Of a DNA stretch of 64,000 nucleotides, positions 54,739-64,000 are shown piece after piece (the first letter of the stretch is position 1; each line of letters opens with the position of its first letter). The position numbers were made by a program, and so were the translations under genes. The notes below the pieces were generated by a model. The model searched no databases. It saw only the letters and a list, made by a program, of their open reading frames with translations, and had not been told where the DNA came from. Where the stretch lies: NCBI RefSeq assembly GCF_902499075.1, contig NZ_CABVPP010000015.1, forward strand, positions 50,687 to 114,686. Direction: 5' to 3'. Source of the stretch: Burkholderia pseudomultivorans. GTDB taxonomy: Bacteria; Pseudomonadota; Gammaproteobacteria; Burkholderiales; Burkholderiaceae.

Positions 54739-55668
54739 TCAGTGCTTGAGGCGGCCGAGCAGCAGGAACTCCATCAGCGCCTTCTGCACGTGCAGGCGGT
54801 TTTCCGCTTCGTCCCAGACGACGCTCTGCGGGCCGTCGATCACGCCGGCCGTCACTTCCTCGCCGCGGTGCGCGGGCAGGCAGTGCATGAACAGCGCGTC
54901 CGGATTCGCGTGGCCCATCATTTCCTCGTCGACGCACCAGTCGGCGAACGCCTTCATCCGCGCTTCGTTCTCGGCCTCGAAGCCCATGCTCGTCCATACG
55001 TCGGTCGTCACCAGATCGGCGCCGCGGCAGGCTTCGTTCGGGTCGTCGAACACCTCGTAGAACGGCGCGCTGTCCGGCGACACCAGCTTCATGTCGAGCG
55101 CGTAGCCCGGCGGCGTCGACAGGCGCAGCTTGAAGCCGAGGATCTGGGCCGCTTCGATCCACGTATAGAGCATGTTGTTCGCGTCGCCGACCCAGGCGAC
55201 CGTCTTGCCGGCGATCGGGCCGCGATGCTCGTAGTACGTGAAGATGTCGGCGAGCACCTGGCACGGATGGTATTCGTTGGTCAGGCCGTTGATCACCGGC
55301 ACGCGGGAGTTTTCCGCGAAGCGCCGGATCACGTCCTGCTCGAACGTGCGGATCATGATGATGTCGACCATTCGCGAGATGACCTGTGCGGAATCCTCGA
55401 CGGGCTCGCCGCGGCCGAGCTGCGTGTCGCGCGTGCTCATGAACACCGCGTGGCCGCCGAGCTGGAAGATCCCGGCTTCGAACGACAGGCGCGTGCGCGT
55501 CGAGCTCTTCTCGAAGATCATCGCCAGCGTGCGGTCGTGCAGCGGGTGATAGGTCTCGTAGTTCTTGAACTTGCGCTTCAGGATACCCGTGCGTTCGAGC
55601 ACGTACTCGTAGTCTTCCAGCGAGAAATCCTTGAACTGCAGGTAGTGACGAATGGTTTTGGCGGTCAT
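54739..55668 (-). CDS. argF: Ornithine carbamoyltransferase
   Basis: 309 residues from the ATG at 55668. Carbamoyl phosphate loop EKSSTRTRLSFE, ornithine-binding region DVWTSMG and C-terminal FMHCLPAHRG. Converts ornithine and carbamoyl phosphate to citrulline in arginine synthesis. Confidence 0.95.
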   Translation of the reverse strand: MTAKTIRHYLQFKDFSLEDYEYVLERTGILKRKFKNYETYHPLHDRTLAMIFEKSSTRTRLSFEAGIFQLGGHAVFMSTRDTQLGRGEPVEDSAQVISRMVDIIMIRTFEQDVIRRFAENSRVPVINGLTNEYHPCQVLADIFTYYEHRGPIAGKTVAWVGDANNMLYTWIEAAQILGFKLRLSTPPGYALDMKLVSPDSAPFYEVFDDPNEACRGADLVTTDVWTSMGFEAENEARMKAFADWCVDEEMMGHANPDALFMHCLPAHRGEEVTAGVIDGPQSVVWDEAENRLHVQKALMEFLLLGRLKH

Positions 55669-56082
55669 GAAACGAAATACGGCGGGCTTCACCCGGCAGC
55701 GAGGCCGGACGGCGCCGCCGTCGGATGTGGATGACTCAGAGCAGCATAAAGGATTTTCGGTGCTTTGACGAGCCGCGCCGAAAAGCGGGGCACGATCCGC
55801 ATGCGCGGCGGACGGCGTCGGAAGCGGGGCCGCGAAACGACGCGCGATGGCGCGCTGCGGTATAATTCAAAAGTTTTCTCCAGCCCGGCAGGCAAGCCGC
55901 TTCGCGCGCTGCCGGACACAAGCCGTGCGCTGCACAAATCCCGTGCGGCGTGCCGGCGGCACGTGCCGACAACCCGTTTTTTCGGGGTTCGGCGGGCGGG
56001 CGCCGGTGTCGATTCCAGCTTTGTGTTCGCGTACCCAGGCGCCGTCGTCTGGGTGGCGCCGGGCCGTCACTTGGGTAACCAC
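55669..56082 (+). other. argF-DUF3579 divergent region
   Basis: 414 bp without a gene. TATAAT at 55861-55866 is the likely -10 for the DUF3579 gene and would give a leader of about 210 nt. A GCCGA-AACCC/GGGTT-CGGC stem with a T-rich loop (about 55965-55993) lies in that leader and could be an attenuator or just a hairpin. Confidence 0.4.
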
Positions 56083-56403
56083 ATGGCTGAAACCCCTCCG
56101 ACCGAATACTTCATCCAGGGCATCACGAAAGACGGGAAAAAGTTTCGCCCGAGCGACTGGTCGGAGCGTCTGGCCGGCGTGATGTCCTGCTTCGGGCCGG
56201 GGGCAAGCGGGCCGAATGCGCGTCTCCAGTATTCGCTGTACGTGCGCCCGACGCTGCTCGGCGACACCAAGTGCGTGATCCTCGATTCGCGGCTGCGCGA
56301 CTGCGAGCCGATGGCCTTCGATTTCGTGATGAACTTCGCGAAGGACAACAATCTCGTCGTCACCGAGGCGTGCGAACTGCCCGACTATAGCGCGAAGAAG
56401 TAA
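56083..56403 (+). CDS. DUF3579 domain protein
   Basis: 106 residues from the ATG at 56083. EYFIQGITKDGKKFRPSDWSERL and FDFVMNFAKDNNL identify the betaproteobacterial DUF3579 family. Soluble, small, no catalytic motif recognised; function unknown. The long leader suggests post-transcriptional control. Confidence 0.8.
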   Translation: MAETPPTEYFIQGITKDGKKFRPSDWSERLAGVMSCFGPGASGPNARLQYSLYVRPTLLGDTKCVILDSRLRDCEPMAFDFVMNFAKDNNLVVTEACELPDYSAKK

Positions 56404-56481
56404 CGGCGCGCGGGCGGCGGGCGAGGGCATCCTCGCCGTCGCCGCCGATGGTTCTCGCCCGCCGGCGGCGTGTCGTCCGGA

Positions 56482-56527
56482 TGCGATCGCAAAAAAGCCC
56501 GCCGAAGCGGGCTTTTTTGCGATCGCA
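56482..56527. terminator. Perfect bidirectional terminator between DUF3579 gene and rpsT
   Basis: A 21-bp stem TGCGATCGC-AAAAAAGCCCGC with its exact complement around a CGAA loop. A-run on one side and T-run on the other give termination in both directions. Confidence 0.9.
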
Positions 56528-56566
56528 GGAAACAGGAGTGCCCGCGCGAGGCGGGCACACCGGAAT

Positions 56567-56839
56567 TTACGCTGCTGCCTGCAGGCCCTTGACGGCTGCG
56601 GCGAGGCGGCTCTTGCTGCGAGCGGCCTTGTTCTTGTGAACGATCTTCTTGTCGGCGATCGTGTCGATCGTCTTGACGGCAGCCTTGAACAGCTCGGCAG
56701 CCTTTGCCTGGTCGCCGGCGTCGACAGCCTTGCGAACGGCCTTGATCGCGGTACGGAATTTCGAGCGCAGCGCCGAGTTGTGCGAGTTTGCCTTCGCGGC
56801 CTGGCGGGCGCGCTTGCGTGCTTGTGCGGAGTTAGCCAT
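56567..56839 (-). CDS. rpsT: 30S ribosomal protein S20
   Basis: 90 residues, very basic: [18 protein letters not shown] start, [32 protein letters not shown]. Binds 16S rRNA early in 30S assembly. Divergent from murJ. Confidence 0.97.
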   Translation of the reverse strand: MANSAQARKRARQAAKANSHNSALRSKFRTAIKAVRKAVDAGDQAKAAELFKAAVKTIDTIADKKIVHKNKAARSKSRLAAAVKGLQAAA

Positions 56840-57142
56840 GACGGTTCCTTATCCTGTCCTGTTTCCAGAGCTTGGAGCCTGACGGCCAAGCGCTGCTTTT
56901 CGATCCGTCCCCTGAGAACGATTGCCCAGGGGCGCATAAAAAAACGGTGATTTTAACCGAGGCCGGGACATGGAAACGGCAGTTGCCGTGCATGTACAGG
57001 CTCAGAAACCGGCAATTATAGCAACAAAATCAAGCGTGTGGCAAGCGCGAAGTGATTCGCGCGGAACGGCGCGCGGGCCGCCGCCGCGCTTTTCGGCATC
57101 CGACCGTGCCGGGTCGCGCAAGGTCCGTATAATAAGCGCCCC
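56840..57142. promoter_or_regulatory. rpsT-murJ divergent region
   Basis: 303 bp. TATAAT at 57128-57133 ends 9 bp before the murJ ATG and predicts a nearly leaderless murJ mRNA. A CGGTGATTTTAACCG hairpin beside an A-run (about 56940-56960) lies in the probable rpsT leader; it might relate to S20 autoregulation but this is not shown. Confidence 0.45.
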
Positions 57143-58693
57143 ATGAATCTATTCCGAGCCCTGCTGACGGTCAGCGGCTTCACGCTGCTGTCGCGCGTGA
57201 CCGGACTGGCCCGCGAGACGCTGATCGCCCGTGCGTTCGGCGCCAGTCAATACACCGACGCGTTCTACGTCGCCTTCCGCATTCCGAACCTGCTGCGCCG
57301 GCTGTCCGCCGAAGGCGCGTTTTCGCAGGCGTTCGTGCCGATCCTTGCCGAGTTCAAGAACCAGCAGGGGCACGATGCGACCAAGGCGCTCGTCGATGCG
57401 ATGTCGACCGTGCTCGCATGGGCGCTCGCCGTGCTGTCGGTGCTCGGCATCGCCGGCGCGTCGTGGGTCGTGTTCGCGGTCGCGTCGGGCCTGCACACCG
57501 ACGGCCAGGCGTTCCCGCTCGCCGTCACGATGACGCGCATCATGTTCCCGTACATCGTGTTTATCTCGCTGACGACGCTCGCGTCCGGCGTGCTGAACAC
57601 GTACAAGAGCTTCTCGCTGCCCGCGTTTGCACCGGTGCTGCTCAACGTCGCGTTCATCGCGGCCGCCGTGTTCGTCGCGCCGCACCTGAAGGTGCCGGTG
57701 TTCGCGCTCGCGTGGGCCGTGATCGCGGGCGGCGTGCTGCAGTTCCTCGTGCAGCTGCCGGGGCTGAAGAAGATCGACATGGTGCCGCTGATCGGCCTCA
57801 ACCCGCTGCGCGCGCTGCGCCACCGCGGCGTGAAGCGCGTGCTCGCCAAGATGGTGCCCGCGACATTCGCGGTGTCGGTCGCGCAGCTGTCGCTGATCAT
57901 CAACACCAATATCGCGTCGCGGCTCGGGCAGGGCGCGGTGTCGTGGATCAACTACGCGGACCGCCTGATGGAATTCCCGACCGCGCTGCTCGGCGTCGCG
58001 CTCGGCACGATCCTGCTGCCGAGCCTGTCGAAGGCGCACGTCGACGCCGATTCGCACGAATATTCGGCGCTGCTCGACTGGGGGCTGCGCGTCACGTTCC
58101 TGCTCGCGGCGCCGAGCGCGCTCGCGCTGTTCTTCTTCGCGACGCCGCTCACCGCGACGCTGTTCAACTACGGCAAGTTCGACGCGCACACCGTGACGAT
58201 GGTCGCGCGCGCGCTCGCGACCTACGGGATCGGCCTGGTCGGCATCATCCTGATCAAGATCCTCGCGCCGGGCTTCTATGCGAAGCAGGACATCAAGACG
58301 CCGGTGAAGATCGCGGTCGGCGTGCTGATCGTCACGCAGATCTCGAACTACGTGTTCGTGCCGCTGATCGGCCACGCGGGCCTGACGCTGAGCATCGGCG
58401 TCGGCGCGTGCCTGAACTCGCTGCTGCTGTTTCTCGGGCTGCGCAAGCGCGGCATCTACCAACCGTCGCCGGGCTGGCTGCGCTTCTTCGTCCAGCTCGT
58501 CGGCGCGGCGCTCGTGCTCGCGGGCCTGATGCACTGGTGCGCGATCAGCTTCGACTGGACCGGCATGCGCGCGCAGCCGCTCGACCGCATCGTGCTGATG
58601 GCGGCGTGCCTCGTGCTGTTCGCTGCACTATATTTCGGTATGTTGTGGGTGATGGGCTTCAAATACGCTTACTTCAGAAGGCGCGCCAAGTGA
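57143..58693 (+). CDS. murJ: Lipid II flippase MurJ
   Basis: 516 residues, 14 membrane helices of the MOP superfamily. SGFTLLSRVTGLARETLIA, DAFYVAFRIPNLLRRLSAEGAFSQAFVP and the conserved Arg in these segments are diagnostic. Moves lipid II across the inner membrane. Confidence 0.95.
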   Translation: MNLFRALLTVSGFTLLSRVTGLARETLIARAFGASQYTDAFYVAFRIPNLLRRLSAEGAFSQAFVPILAEFKNQQGHDATKALVDAMSTVLAWALAVLSVLGIAGASWVVFAVASGLHTDGQAFPLAVTMTRIMFPYIVFISLTTLASGVLNTYKSFSLPAFAPVLLNVAFIAAAVFVAPHLKVPVFALAWAVIAGGVLQFLVQLPGLKKIDMVPLIGLNPLRALRHRGVKRVLAKMVPATFAVSVAQLSLIINTNIASRLGQGAVSWINYADRLMEFPTALLGVALGTILLPSLSKAHVDADSHEYSALLDWGLRVTFLLAAPSALALFFFATPLTATLFNYGKFDAHTVTMVARALATYGIGLVGIILIKILAPGFYAKQDIKTPVKIAVGVLIVTQISNYVFVPLIGHAGLTLSIGVGACLNSLLLFLGLRKRGIYQPSPGWLRFFVQLVGAALVLAGLMHWCAISFDWTGMRAQPLDRIVLMAACLVLFAALYFGMLWVMGFKYAYFRRRAK

Positions 58694-59544
58694 CGACCGC
58701 AATGACCCGCGTCCTCGACTACTTCAGCACGCTCGTGGCGGACGACGACAGTCTTCCGGTCACCGAAACCGCGCTGTCGCTGGCGCAGGACGCGTACCCC
58801 GACCTCGACCTGCAGGGCACGCTCGCCGAGATCGACATGCTGGCCGCGCGGCTGAGCCGCCGGCTGGCCGACGATGCGGACCTGAAGGGCCGCGTCGCCG
58901 CGCTGAACGATTTCTTCTTCCGCGAACTCGGCTTCGCGTGCAATCACAACGACTACTACGACCCCGACAACAGCCACCTGAACGCGGTGCTGAAGCGGCG
59001 GCGCGGGATTCCGATCTCGCTGTCGGTGCTGTACCTGGAACTCGCCGAGCAGGTCGGCGTGCCGGCGCGCGGCGTGTCGTTCCCCGGTCATTTCCTGCTG
59101 CGCGTGACGCTGCCGGACGGCGACCTGATCATCGATCCGACCAACGGCCATTCGCTGTCGGAGGCCGAGATGGTCGAGATGCTCGAGCCGTACGTCGCGC
59201 GGGCGGCCGGCGCGGTCGACAGTGCGTTGCGCGCGCTGCTGCAGCCGGCGACGAGCCGCGAGATCATCGCGCGGATGCTGCGCAACCTGAAGACGATCTA
59301 CCTGCAGACCGAGCGCTGGCAGCGGCTGCTCGCGGTGCAGCAGCGGCTCGTGATCCTGTTGCCGGACCATCTCGACGAGGTGCGCGATCGCGGCTTCGCG
59401 TATGCGCGGCTCGACTACCTGCGCCCGGCGCTCGAGGATCTCGAGCAGTATCTCGGCGAACGGCCCGATGCCGAGGATGCGACCGTCGTCGAATCGCAGG
59501 TGAGCGAATTGCGGCAGCGGATGCAGCGCGACGCGGAGGATTGA
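58690..59544 (+). CDS. SirB1/transglutaminase-like TPR protein
   Basis: 284 residues from a GTG that overlaps the murJ stop (GTGA) with AGAAGG upstream; ATG at 58702 is the alternative. N-terminal transglutaminase-like SirB1 domain (NHNDYYDPDNSHLNAVLKRRRGIPISLSVLYLELA, VSFPGHFLLRV, DPTNG) followed by C-terminal TPR helices (IYLQTERWQRLLAVQQRLVIL, RGFAYARLDYLRPALEDLEQYL). Function unknown; coupling to murJ suggests an envelope link. Confidence 0.85.
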   Translation: MTTAMTRVLDYFSTLVADDDSLPVTETALSLAQDAYPDLDLQGTLAEIDMLAARLSRRLADDADLKGRVAALNDFFFRELGFACNHNDYYDPDNSHLNAVLKRRRGIPISLSVLYLELAEQVGVPARGVSFPGHFLLRVTLPDGDLIIDPTNGHSLSEAEMVEMLEPYVARAAGAVDSALRALLQPATSREIIARMLRNLKTIYLQTERWQRLLAVQQRLVILLPDHLDEVRDRGFAYARLDYLRPALEDLEQYLGERPDAEDATVVESQVSELRQRMQRDAED

Positions 59545-59577
59545 CGCCGCGCGCCGTCCGCCGCCGGAACGCTGATG

Positions 59578-59610
59578 AAAAAAACCGCGATGCGCATCGC
59601 GGTTTTTTTA
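59578..59610 (+). terminator. Terminator after the SirB1-type gene
   Basis: AAAAACCGCGATG palindromic with CATCGCGGTTTTT; an 18-bp perfect GC palindrome with A- and T-runs on either side. Confidence 0.88.
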
Positions 59611-59701
59611 CGCGCCGGGCGTGCCTCGGCGGCATCCGGATCGCGAGGCCAACGCGGATCCCGGTGAGAGACGGGCGATCATGCGCGGGATCGCAGGCGC
59701 A

Positions 59702-59730
59702 AAAAAAGCCGCCCTGCAACAGGACGGCTT
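59702..59730 (-). terminator. adk terminator
   Basis: On the minus strand GCCGTCCTG-TTG-CAGGGCGGC followed by TTTTTTTG, about 25 bp after the adk stop. Confidence 0.85.
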
Positions 59731-59751
59731 CGCCGGAACGGCATGCGACGC

Positions 59752-61637
<1,886 letters not shown>

Positions 61638-61657
<20 letters not shown>

Positions 61658-62666
61658 GGAGTTTCTCCACAACGAGGGCAATGAGGCGAGGGTCGAGCGC
61701 GGCTTCGACGGGGACCACCCACAGTCGAGCGTCGCGCCAGGAAGCGCCCAATTTTACTGCATCCTTCTCGGTGATCAGGATCGCGTCGACCGCATCGTCG
61801 ACGAACGGGTTGTCCGCGAACGCGTAGTGGTCGGGCAGCGCACGCGTCGCGGGCGCGAGGCCCGCCGCGCGCAGCGTCGCGAAGAAGCGTTCCGGCGCGC
61901 CGATCCCGGCCGCGGCGAGCACGCGCTCGCCGGCGAACTGCGACAGCGGGCGGCGCAGCGCCGGCTGGTCGAGGTGCCAGGCGGCGCCCGGCGTCAGCGT
62001 GAGCGCGTAGGTGTCGGGCCACGGCGGCAGCGCGCCGCTGTACGGATCGTTGACGAGCGTCGCGTCGCGATGCCGCGACAGCGGCTCGCGCAGCGGCCCG
62101 GCCGGCAGCAGGAAGCCGTTGCCGCCGAGCCGGTGATCGAACACGACGAGCTCCACCGTGCGCGCGAGGCGGTAGTGCTGGAGGCCGTCGTCGCTGACGA
62201 TCACGTCGACGTCCGGGTGCGCGGCGCGCAGCGCCTGCGCGGCCGCGACGCGGTCCGGACACACCCACACCGGCGCGCCGGTGCGGCGCGCGATCAGCAG
62301 CGGTTCGTCGCCGGCCGCACCGGCACGCGACGCGGGCGTGACGGCGGTCGGCGTGCGCACGTTCGCGCCGTAGCCGCGCGACACGACGCCGGGCGTGAAG
62401 CCGGCCGCCCGCAGCGCATCGACCAGCGCGATCACGGTCGGCGTCTTGCCGGTGCCGCCGACGGTCACGTTGCCGACCACGACCACCGGCACGCCGACGT
62501 CGACCGGCTGATTCCAGCCTTGCGCATACGCGGTGCGCCGCAGCGCCGCGCACAGGCCGAACACGCACGCGAACGGCGTGAGCGCCCACGCGAGCGCGCC
62601 GCGGCGCTGCCATTCGCGCGTCACGCGCGCTTCGAGCCGCGCGAGCGGGCCGCCGGGCGCGCTCAT
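61638..62666 (-). CDS. lpxK: Tetraacyldisaccharide 4'-kinase
   Basis: 342 residues from the ATG at 62666. One N-terminal membrane helix, then the P-loop [31 protein letters not shown] and ITEKDAVKL. Adds the 4'-phosphate of lipid A at the inner face of the inner membrane. Confidence 0.96.
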
Positions 62667-63116
62667 CGGGCCGGGCGCGGCGCGTCGTGCGCCGCGTCGA
62701 GGGACGGATTCGTCAACACGGATTCTCCGTTGGGCGGCAGATGCCGCAAGGTCTGCGGAAGGCGGCACTCTAGCGCGCCGCACGCGGGCGCGGCAAGCGC
62801 GACCGGCTGCGGCGGCCGGTAGGGCCGGATCGGACCGACCTGTGGATAACTCTGTGAAAAACTCCCGGGCCGCTGGCCGCAGAGGCCCGTGGGGCGGGCA
62901 TCGAGTCGGATGGCAATCGGCTTGTAAGGTTTAAAAAATTATAAAAATCAACGGGTTATGGAAAATTGTCTGGTTTTTTCAGCGGTTTTGCGGGGTTTTC
63001 CCGGCGCGTGTGCCGAAATGTGGACACCTTCGGCGCGAGCCGCCTGCCCGGCGCGGCGCTGGACGCCGGACGGATGTCGGACTATCGTGTCGCCGCCAGC
63101 ATTCATTCGACCTTCC
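62667..63116. other. lpxK-xseA divergent region
   Basis: 450 bp with promoters for both genes. TGTGGATAA (62841-62849) is a perfect DnaA-box sequence, and a local AT-rich patch (about 62925-62985, with TTTAAAAAATTATAAAAATC) follows. I see no gene here. Confidence 0.45.
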
Positions 63117-64000
63117 ATGCTTTCCGACTCCCCTTTTGCCGCGCCCGGCGCGACGCGCGGCGGCGATGAAGTGATTCCCGTTTCGGCGCTCAACCGTGCG
63201 ATTTCGACGATGCTCGAGCGTTCGTTTCCGCTGCTGTGGATCTCCGGCGAAGTGTCGAACTTCACGCGCGCCGCGAGCGGTCACTGGTATTTCTCGATCA
63301 AGGACCAGCAGGCGCAGATGCGCTGCGTGATGTTCCGCGGCCGCGCGCAGTATGCGGAGTTCACGCCGCGCGAAGGCGACCGGATCGAGGTGCGCGCGGT
63401 CGTCACGATGTACGAGCCGCGCGGCGAGGTGCAGCTCAATGTCGAGGCCGTGCGGCGCACCGGGCAGGGGCGCCTGTACGAGGCGTTCCTGCGCCTGAAG
63501 GCGCAGCTCGAGGCCGAAGGACTGTTCGCGCCCGAGCGCAAGCGGCCGCTGCCGGCTCATCCGCGTGCGATCGGCATCGTCACGTCGCTGCAGGCCGCCG
63601 CGCTGCGCGACGTGCTGACCACGCTCGCGCGCCGCGCGCCGCACATCCCGGTGATCGTCTATCCGGCACCCGTGCAGGGTGCGGGCGCGGCCGAGAAGCT
63701 GGTCGCGGCCGTGCAGACCGCCAATGCGCGGCGCGAGGTCGACGTACTGCTGGTGTGCCGCGGCGGCGGCTCGATCGAGGATCTGTGGTCGTTCAACGAC
63801 GAGGCGCTTGCGCGCGCGATCGCGGCGAGCGAGCTGCCGGTCGTCAGCGGCGTCGGGCACGAAACCGATTTCACGATCGCGGACTTTGCGGCCGACGTGC
63901 GCGCGCCGACGCCGACCGGCGCGGCCGAACTCGCGAGCCCGCAGCGCGCGCTGCTGCTGCGCGAGGTCGCCGAGCGCCAGCGCGCGCTGGCGCGCGGTCT
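63117..64000 (+). CDS. xseA: Exodeoxyribonuclease VII large subunit (3' partial)
   Basis: 294 complete codons from the ATG at 63117 to the window end; no stop is reached. N-terminal OB-fold ([30 protein letters not shown]) and start of the catalytic domain ([63 protein letters not shown]). Degrades single-stranded DNA with XseB. About one third of the protein lies beyond the window. Confidence 0.95.
   Translation, partial: MLSDSPFAAPGATRGGDEVIPVSALNRAISTMLERSFPLLWISGEVSNFTRAASGHWYFSIKDQQAQMRCVMFRGRAQYAEFTPREGDRIEVRAVVTMYEPRGEVQLNVEAVRRTGQGRLYEAFLRLKAQLEAEGLFAPERKRPLPAHPRAIGIVTSLQAAALRDVLTTLARRAPHIPVIVYPAPVQGAGAAEKLVAAVQTANARREVDVLLVCRGGGSIEDLWSFNDEALARAIAASELPVVSGVGHETDFTIADFAADVRAPTPTGAAELASPQRALLLREVAERQRALARG

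Noticed and set aside
62841-62849. DnaA box as evidence for a replication origin upstream of xseA.
   Set aside because: It is a single box with no cluster and no dnaA, dnaN or parAB nearby; likely chance or local control of a DNA repair gene.

Overview
This window looks like chromosome of a Burkholderia cepacia complex-type betaproteobacterium. The DNA is very GC-rich with strong third-position G/C bias, and the gene families and syntenies are Burkholderiaceae-like (kynBUA with kynR, mdlC, polyol ABC transport, cfa-pdxH, adk-kdsB-lpxK-xseA). About 4.98 kb in the middle (roughly 32.0-37.0 kb) is different: AT-rich by eye, with foreign codon use and its own repeats and signals. No tRNA, rRNA, CRISPR array or complete IS was seen.

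Layout of the host DNA. 1-1.9 kb: formaldehyde detoxification (frmA, cut by the window edge, and fghA). 2-5.1 kb: zinc uptake operon zur-znuA-znuC-znuB on the minus strand. 5.4-13.7 kb: plus-strand polyol operon (SDR dehydrogenase, PfkB kinase, GatZ-like protein, four-part ABC importer, HAD hydrolase), convergent with a minus-strand operon dalD-xylB-sorC (16.5-17.9, 15.0-16.4 and 13.9-14.9 kb). The two operons share a near-identical promoter/operator design. 18.4-25.1 kb: LysR regulator and a divergent benzoylformate (probably mandelate) catabolic cluster: mdlC, aldehyde dehydrogenase, PanE-like dehydrogenase, aromatic-acid MFS transporter. 25.2-28.7 kb: kynurenine pathway from tryptophan to anthranilate. 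28.7-31.5 kb: flavin reductase, a membrane protein, and an SBP56-type methanethiol oxidase.

The main discovery is at 31,998-36,991: a compact integrative mobilizable element sits inside msrA. It recombined at a 14-bp core that encodes the catalytic C-F-W-C motif of MsrA. The left junction holds the old 5' end of msrA, truncated after 27 codons. The right junction supplies a new ribosome binding site, a new start codon and AT-rich codons for a new N-terminus, which restore a complete MsrA. The element encodes a tyrosine recombinase, MobC, a relaxase with a ColE1-style mobB-like gene nested in another frame, and a RepL-like winged-helix protein. It also carries a candidate oriT, an 80-bp inverted repeat pair, a hairpin array, a perfect 28-bp palindrome, and six copies of TTTGGTRAA at its control regions. 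It has no recognisable cargo.

After msrA the host chromosome resumes with housekeeping genes: DUF72 protein, cfa, pdxH, tcdA, ybbN, pirin, EamA exporter, amiC, tsaE, queG, ogt, xerD, an acyl-CoA/AMP ligase, ybaK, plsY, yajQ, murB, argF, a DUF3579 protein, rpsT, murJ, a SirB1-type TPR protein, adk, kdsB, a Trm112-like zinc-ribbon protein, lpxK, and the 5' part of xseA, which runs off the window.
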